A DNA stretch of 27,722 nt from Armatimonadetes bacterium UBA1398. Its GTDB lineage: Bacteria; Armatimonadota; Zipacnadia; UBA1398. Below, piece after piece: positions 23,890 to 27,722 of this stretch (within the stretch, counting starts at the first letter, position 1; every line of letters starts with the position of its first letter). Location: NCBI GenBank assembly GCA_002305165.1, contig DBQI01000021.1, forward strand, positions 1 through 27,722. The letters run 5' to 3'. A model generated the notes under the pieces. It was not told the origin of the DNA, searched no databases, and saw only the letters and a program-made list of their open reading frames with translations. The position numbers and the translations under genes are program-made.

Positions 23890-24260
23890 TCATCATTTGG
23901 GGCAGCTGGGGTCCAGGGGGCGACGCCCCCTGGTCGCCGCAGCGACCGCAGGAAGCCGAGAGCCTTCCGGGACTTCACCGAGCTTGGGCGCAGCGAGAGA
24001 GGCGCGTTCGCGCAGCGGAGCCGCCTATGTCTGCAAGGCTGTGGCCCGCGAGCGGAGCGGCATGAGGGATCTCCAGCACGGCCTTGAGGTGGTGGCGAAG
24101 CTGGTCGAGGTGCTCGCGGGCACCGAGTGAAGGACCGGTAGACAGGGATGTACGCATTCGCTGCCAGGAAGGCGCTCGGCCTCGCCTGTGCCATCCGAAG
24201 GGGCACTGGTGGCAGGGAAGGGCGGGCCTCTCCGCGTATTGGGGGCATCGGAGGGGCTTG
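23890..24260 (+). other. Intergenic region between FGE gene and P-loop kinase gene
   Basis: Apart from the hairpin (23913-23933) there is a frame ending at TGA 24128-24130 whose last residues look helical (MRDLQHGLEVVAKLVEVLAG). There is also a 37-codon frame 24148-24261 (MYAFAARKALGLACAIRR…) that ends in a TGATG overlap with the next gene. Neither has a convincing ribosome binding site or known domain. They could be a leader peptide or gene remnants. No reverse transcriptase, avd-like gene or template repeat is recognisable. Confidence 0.4.
23913..23933 (+). other. Perfect GC-rich inverted repeat after the FGE stop codon
   Basis: CCAGGGGGC and GCCCCCTGG form a 9-bp stem with a GAC loop, 23 bases after the TGA at 23887-23889. 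It could be a transcription terminator (no T-run follows) or the hairpin/cruciform found just behind DGR variable regions. Confidence 0.55.
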
Positions 24261-24737
24261 ATGCTGACGGTTCTCTGCGGGATACCGGGAAGCGGGAAGA
24301 CGACGTGGCGCCTCAGGAACCGGCCCGATGACCTCGTCGTCTGCTCCGATGACATTCGTGAGGAGCTGACGGGCGACCCGCGGCGACAGGAGCGCAACAG
24401 CCAGGTCTTCGCGCTGGCCCGGGCACGGGTGGACGCGGCCCTGGCCCGCGGTCAGGACGTCGTCGTCGACGCCACGAACGTGACCCGCGATGCGCGCCGG
24501 CAGTGGATCAAGCTCGCAGCCAACCACGACACGCCGTGCCGCTGCGTGTGGATCGAATGCAGCCTGGAGCAGGCCCTGAGGAATAACGCCGGGCGAGACC
24601 GGAGGGTGCCCGAGGACGTGATCCGAGCCATGGCGAAGGAGTTCGCGCCGCCGTGCGTAGAGGAGGGGTTCGTGGAGGTCGCGCGGGTCAGGAACGGTTC
24701 GAGAGGGGATCAGAGGCATGAACGATCGGCTACGTGA
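24261..24737 (+). CDS. Polynucleotide-kinase-like P-loop kinase (T4 Pnk / bacterial PNKP type)
   Basis: ATG 24261 (158 residues) follows GGAGGGG closely and begins directly with the P-loop strand, MLTVLCGIPGSGKTTW (Walker A 7-14). Then come VVCSDDIREEL (D30, D31, R33, the base/acceptor positions of T4 polynucleotide kinase), VVVDATNVTRDARRQWI and a lid region RNNAGRDRRVPEDVI, ending in EEGFVEV. This is the complete kinase domain without the phosphatase or ligase partners seen in T4 Pnk or bacterial Pnkp. It would phosphorylate 5'-OH ends of nucleic acid, though related zeta-toxin-like or small-molecule kinases cannot be excluded. Its end overlaps the next gene by 20 bases. Confidence 0.8.
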   Translation: MLTVLCGIPGSGKTTWRLRNRPDDLVVCSDDIREELTGDPRRQERNSQVFALARARVDAALARGQDVVVDATNVTRDARRQWIKLAANHDTPCRCVWIECSLEQALRNNAGRDRRVPEDVIRAMAKEFAPPCVEEGFVEVARVRNGSRGDQRHERSAT

Positions 24738-26124
24738 CCTGGGCGGGCGGCTCTTCGGGGGGCGCCCCGCCCCTCAGAGCGGGACCGACGAGCAAGACGA
24801 GGCCGCGGCGCCCGGCCGACGGGTCGCGATGGCGCGTCTCGCGGGCGTGGGAGCAGTGGCCCTCGCGGCGGGGAGCCTCGCGCCCGTGGGCGCACAGGAG
24901 CCGGACCCGGACCCCAGCATGGGGGGAGTAGTCGATGCGAGGGGCTTTGGGGCCGTCGGTGACGGTGAGGCCGATGACACGGCGGCCATCCAGGCAGCGC
25001 TGGACGCGGCCGCGACCCGCAACGGCGTCGCCTTCCTGCCCACCGGCACGTACCGGCTGTCCGCCTCCCTCGCCGTGCCGCCGCATACTACCCTCCTCGG
25101 CGAGGGTGTCCGTTGGGAGAACCCCTCCACACAGCTCATCGTGCCCGAGCCCGGCTTCAGCGCCGTCGTCCTCAGCCACCTCTCCTGCGTCAAGGGCCTC
25201 AGCATCCTCTACCCGAACAACCTGGACAACAGCGCGCCCATCGAGTACCCGCCCGCCGTCGAACTCACGGGCATCAACCCCTCGGTCGAGGATGTTGTCT
25301 TCGGCGGCGCGTGGGTGGGGGTATCGACCCCGCCCGGCGCCGCAGCCAACACGGGGCAGGCGCTCCTACGCAACCTATCGGGCTTCGTCCACTCCGTTGG
25401 GGTGCACCTGGATGGCCCGCTGGACATCGTGCGGATCGAGAACGTGCACTGGTTCGTGGGGGGCGATGGCTCCAAGGGAGACTGGTACCGAGACAACCGC
25501 GTCGGCTTCGAGTTCGGCCGCGTCGACGGCGTCATGATGAGCCGGTGCTTCATGATCGGCGGCCGCACCTTCGTGCACCAGCTCGCCACGGCGGAGGCAA
25601 GCGGCGCCGCGCCCGCGGGGCCCGCCCACTCCTTGACGCTCATGTTCAGCCAGTGCTGGGTCGAGAACGTGCCCTTCGGGTTCCTCTTCGATGCCGCCTG
25701 CGGCGTCTCCATAAGCGACTGCCAGATCCTCGTCAACGATCCGGCGGGCTATGGCATCCGGCTCTCCGCCGGGTCGGTCTACTACGGCGCCTTCATCAAC
25801 AACGTGCAGGTTCGCTGTATGCCGGGCGTGACCACCACGGGGCTTTACTGCTCCTTCTCTGAACCCCATCCCCGGAACCATCTCTGTGTAACCAACCTGC
25901 AGGTGGTGGACGGCGCGCCCGCTGTGCATCTCGGGCCGGGCGCGGCCCGGGTGTCCATCACCAACAGCCACCTGATGGGCGCCGGCGCGCCCGCGGTGCT
26001 GATCGAGGAGGGCGCCGACCTCATCCAGATCACAGGCAACGTCATCGCGGGCGAGGAGCCGATCCGAGACGAGAGCCTCCCCGACGCGCGCAAGATCATC
26101 ACCAACAACCTGCTCGAAAGCTGA
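24718..26124 (+). CDS. Exported right-handed beta-helix protein (pectate lyase superfamily, Pectate_lyase_3)
   Basis: ATG 24718 has GAGAGGGG upstream; 468 residues. A twin arginine at 34-35 followed by a hydrophobic stretch (VAMARLAGVGAVALAAGSLA, ~36-55) suggests Tat-type export with an unusually long N-region. Residues ~70-125 hold the family hallmark VVDARGFGAVGDGEADDTAA then IQAALDAAA … GVAFLPTGTYRLS … TTLLGEG. After it come regular beta-helix coils (VSISDCQILVND-like, RVSITNSHLMGAGAPAVLIE, LIQITGNVIAGEE). Such proteins are polysaccharide lyases/hydrolases or phage tailspike relatives. No lyase active site can be named. It fits the glycan theme of the flanking genes better than the kinase with which it overlaps. 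Confidence 0.8.
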   Translation: MNDRLRDLGGRLFGGRPAPQSGTDEQDEAAAPGRRVAMARLAGVGAVALAAGSLAPVGAQEPDPDPSMGGVVDARGFGAVGDGEADDTAAIQAALDAAATRNGVAFLPTGTYRLSASLAVPPHTTLLGEGVRWENPSTQLIVPEPGFSAVVLSHLSCVKGLSILYPNNLDNSAPIEYPPAVELTGINPSVEDVVFGGAWVGVSTPPGAAANTGQALLRNLSGFVHSVGVHLDGPLDIVRIENVHWFVGGDGSKGDWYRDNRVGFEFGRVDGVMMSRCFMIGGRTFVHQLATAEASGAAPAGPAHSLTLMFSQCWVENVPFGFLFDAACGVSISDCQILVNDPAGYGIRLSAGSVYYGAFINNVQVRCMPGVTTTGLYCSFSEPHPRNHLCVTNLQVVDGAPAVHLGPGAARVSITNSHLMGAGAPAVLIEEGADLIQITGNVIAGEEPIRDESLPDARKIITNNLLES

Positions 26125-26160
26125 GCTGAGCCGCCTGGAGTGGCCTGCGCGGCGCGCCGG

Positions 26161-27639
26161 CTACTCCGCGTCCACTCGCGCGTAGCGGATGAGCAAGCTC
26201 GATCCCGGCGCGGCGATGCGCAGCTCGTAGCCCGCCATCAGGTCCGCGCCCGTCGCCTCCTGATGTGTCACCTCTCGCTGATCATCGATCAACTCCAGCC
26301 GGTACACGCCCTCCGGGTCGAGGCCACGGAGACGGGCCTGAAGGCTCAGATAGCTCGACGAGGGCCGCCGGAAGGCGAGGACGATGCCTGCGTCCAGGTC
26401 CGCCCGGTGCAACTGGTACGCGCCCCAGTGGTCAGGGTCGGTATTAGCCAACGCCAGCGGGGTGAAGTCGCCATACCAGTAGGCGGCGTTTGCCCGCGCC
26501 TCCGCCATGGTCTCCCGCGCGAGGTCGGCAGGGAAGTCGGGCGCCATGTAGTCCCACTGGGCGATAGCGCCCCCCGTGGCCGAACTGCGGAAGTCGTAGG
26601 GGTCAGGCGTCCAGCCGCACGCGGTGTGCAGCGGCAGGTACTGGCACAGGCCCGCGCTCTGGCTCTGGTTCCAGTCGGGATGGCCCGGCGAGCAGCTCGT
26701 GTCGCTCCGCCACAGGGGCATGGAACGCATGATCGTCTCGAGGTCGATGCGGCGGCCCCCGCTTGCGCAGTTGTCGATCCGCAACCCCGGGTGGCGGGCG
26801 AGGAGCTCATCCCACATCGCGTAGTGGCCTTCGACATAGCGGATCTCGGTCATCCCCTCGCGCCCCGGCTCGTCGTTCGCGCGCCAGTAGGGGAGGGGAT
26901 CGAGATTGAAGTCGTTCCGGTAGATGCCGATGCCGAACTCCTCGATCTGGTTCGAGAGAAGCTCCGTGAGCCAGCGGCGAGCTTCGGGGTCATCGAGACG
27001 GAACAGCCCGCCCTGCTCGCCTCCGTGGACGAAGGCGGGATGCTCCGTGGCGATGACGCTCCCCGGCGCCACCCGCTCGGGCTCATACCAGAGCACGAAG
27101 GACAGGCCGAGACGGCGGCATGCGTCGCCGATAGGCTTCAGGCCCGCGGGGAACTCCTCGGGCTTGGGCGTCCAATTGCCCACCCCGTTGGGGAACCCAC
27201 CGGGGAACCACGCGGCATCGAGCCAGTGGGCGTCGAAACCCAGCGAGGCGGCGGTCTCCGCCGCGGCGATCTGGCCCTTCTCGGTGGCCCACTCGGGCCT
27301 CGTCCAACTGTACCGGTCGAAGCACTGCAGGGCGAAGGGGAGGCGGATGGGCAGACCATCCACCCTCGGCACATAGTGGAACAGCAGCAGTCGACGCCAG
27401 CGATTGAGGGCGTCGATGCGGTCGCCGCGCCAGGACATGACGAGGACCCTGGGGCTGCGGATGCCCTCGCCCGGCCCAAGGCTGAGGCGGGTCAGTTCCA
27501 TCCCCCCGCGGAGGCGCATCGGCCCCGGCGCGGTCCGGTCGAAGGTAGCCGACCACTGGCCGGACCAGCCCAGGGCGACGGCGAGGCCCTCGTCGCCATA
27601 GGAGAGGTCCCAGAAGGGGAATGCGCCGTTCGAGGGCCG
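26161..27639 (-). CDS. GH36 alpha-galactosidase, 5'-truncated at a CRISPR repeat
   Basis: The conserved sequence starts inside the N-terminal domain (SNGAFPFWDLSYGDEG then LAVALGWSGQW). It has the catalytic TIM barrel with the nucleophile candidate aspartate in IYRNDFN (codon 26911-26913), IDNCASGGRRIDLETI, and the acid/base candidate in LWRSDTS, then a C-terminal beta domain. GH36 enzymes of this type are ~650-730 residues, so roughly 150-200 N-terminal residues are missing. On the minus strand the frame stays open through the CRISPR repeat up to 27714, but that extension (PRPRVGG…) is repeat and spacer sequence. No start codon or ribosome binding site of its own is visible. It would cleave terminal alpha-galactose from glycans. 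It converges with the beta-helix gene with 36 bases between. Confidence 0.85.
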   Translation of the reverse strand, partial: RPSNGAFPFWDLSYGDEGLAVALGWSGQWSATFDRTAPGPMRLRGGMELTRLSLGPGEGIRSPRVLVMSWRGDRIDALNRWRRLLLFHYVPRVDGLPIRLPFALQCFDRYSWTRPEWATEKGQIAAAETAASLGFDAHWLDAAWFPGGFPNGVGNWTPKPEEFPAGLKPIGDACRRLGLSFVLWYEPERVAPGSVIATEHPAFVHGGEQGGLFRLDDPEARRWLTELLSNQIEEFGIGIYRNDFNLDPLPYWRANDEPGREGMTEIRYVEGHYAMWDELLARHPGLRIDNCASGGRRIDLETIMRSMPLWRSDTSCSPGHPDWNQSQSAGLCQYLPLHTACGWTPDPYDFRSSATGGAIAQWDYMAPDFPADLARETMAEARANAAYWYGDFTPLALANTDPDHWGAYQLHRADLDAGIVLAFRRPSSSYLSLQARLRGLDPEGVYRLELIDDQREVTHQEATGADLMAGYELRIAAPGSSLLIRYARVDAE

Positions 27640-27722
27640 GCCCCCCACGCGGGGGCGTGGATTGAAACCGTCTGTAAAAGGGCGCGGAGAGGGTGGCGGC
27701 CCGTCGCCCCCCACGCGGGGGC
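27637..27722 (+). CRISPR. Start of a type I-C-like CRISPR array (one repeat, one spacer, partial second repeat)
   Basis: Repeat 1 spans 27637-27668 (32 positions; the first three deviate, 27640-27668 conserved) and ends GTGGATTGAAAC. Repeat 2 begins GTCGCCCCCC at 27703 and runs off the window at 27722. They share CCCCCCACGCGGGGGC. The spacer is 34 bases (27669-27702). Repeat length, GC-rich palindrome and ATTGAAAC end are those of type I-C arrays. In this orientation the leader should lie to the left, but GH36 coding sequence is there instead. No cas gene is present in the window. Confidence 0.85.

Noticed and set aside
23950..24130. avd-like or DGR accessory gene in the gap after the FGE gene
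   Set aside because: The frame ending at 24130 has helical character only in its last ~30 residues, with no ribosome binding site and no recognisable Avd pattern.

Overview
The window is high-GC DNA with densely packed genes. It looks like a chromosomal contig from an uncultivated heterotroph of the Planctomycetota / PVC-like or Armatimonadota-like sphere. That guess rests on family content: an HzsA-like multiheme/NPCBM protein, an M60 'enhancin' peptidase, PD40 propeller proteins, many secreted glycan enzymes, and a Ser/Thr kinase plus an FGE-sulfatase domain. No marker gene fixes the taxon.

Left part (1-15953): a secreted glycan and glycoprotein region. It starts with a broken PD40 tail (97-222), a GH43/GH32-type five-bladed propeller protein (236-1462) and an M60 metallopeptidase (1447-3648). 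On the minus strand follow a large GH-A clan glycosidase (3672-7022) and an HzsA-like triheme protein with a C-terminal NPCBM (7074-10637). Next come an internally deleted ISAs1-family element (10717-11183) that cuts off a GH95-type alpha-fucosidase gene (11184-11491), an exported protein of unknown function (11511-13175), and a PHP phosphoesterase-PD40 lipoprotein (13713-15953).

Central part (16215-23889): all genes lie on the plus strand with tight spacing. In order they are a sigma-70-type factor, a zinc-finger (anti-sigma-like) protein, a protein with an HELAGH metallopeptidase motif, a coiled-coil protein, a Vps4/meiotic-clade AAA ATPase with an MIT-like N-terminal region, a second coiled-coil protein paralogous to the first, a Ser/Thr kinase with ~50-residue helical repeats, and a membrane-anchored FGE-sulfatase (C-type-lectin-fold) domain. 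The two coiled-coil proteins have the basic helical hairpin / acidic C-terminus layout of ESCRT-III (Snf7) proteins. Together with the AAA ATPase they look like a bacterial ESCRT-III/Vps4-type membrane-remodelling module under sigma-factor and kinase control. This is the main candidate for a new system. The kinase and FGE parts are in different frames, and the helical repeats continue across the frame change. The FGE C-terminus resembles the variable region of diversity-generating retroelement targets and is followed by a perfect GC-rich hairpin. No reverse transcriptase or template repeat is visible.

Right part (24261-27722): a polynucleotide-kinase-like P-loop kinase (24261-24737) overlaps a secreted pectate-lyase-type beta-helix protein (24718-26124). 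A convergent GH36 alpha-galactosidase (26161-27639) lacks its N-terminal region because its coding sequence runs directly into a type I-C-like CRISPR repeat. One spacer and the start of a second repeat reach the window edge.

All family calls come from motif and pattern recognition by eye. No database search was run.
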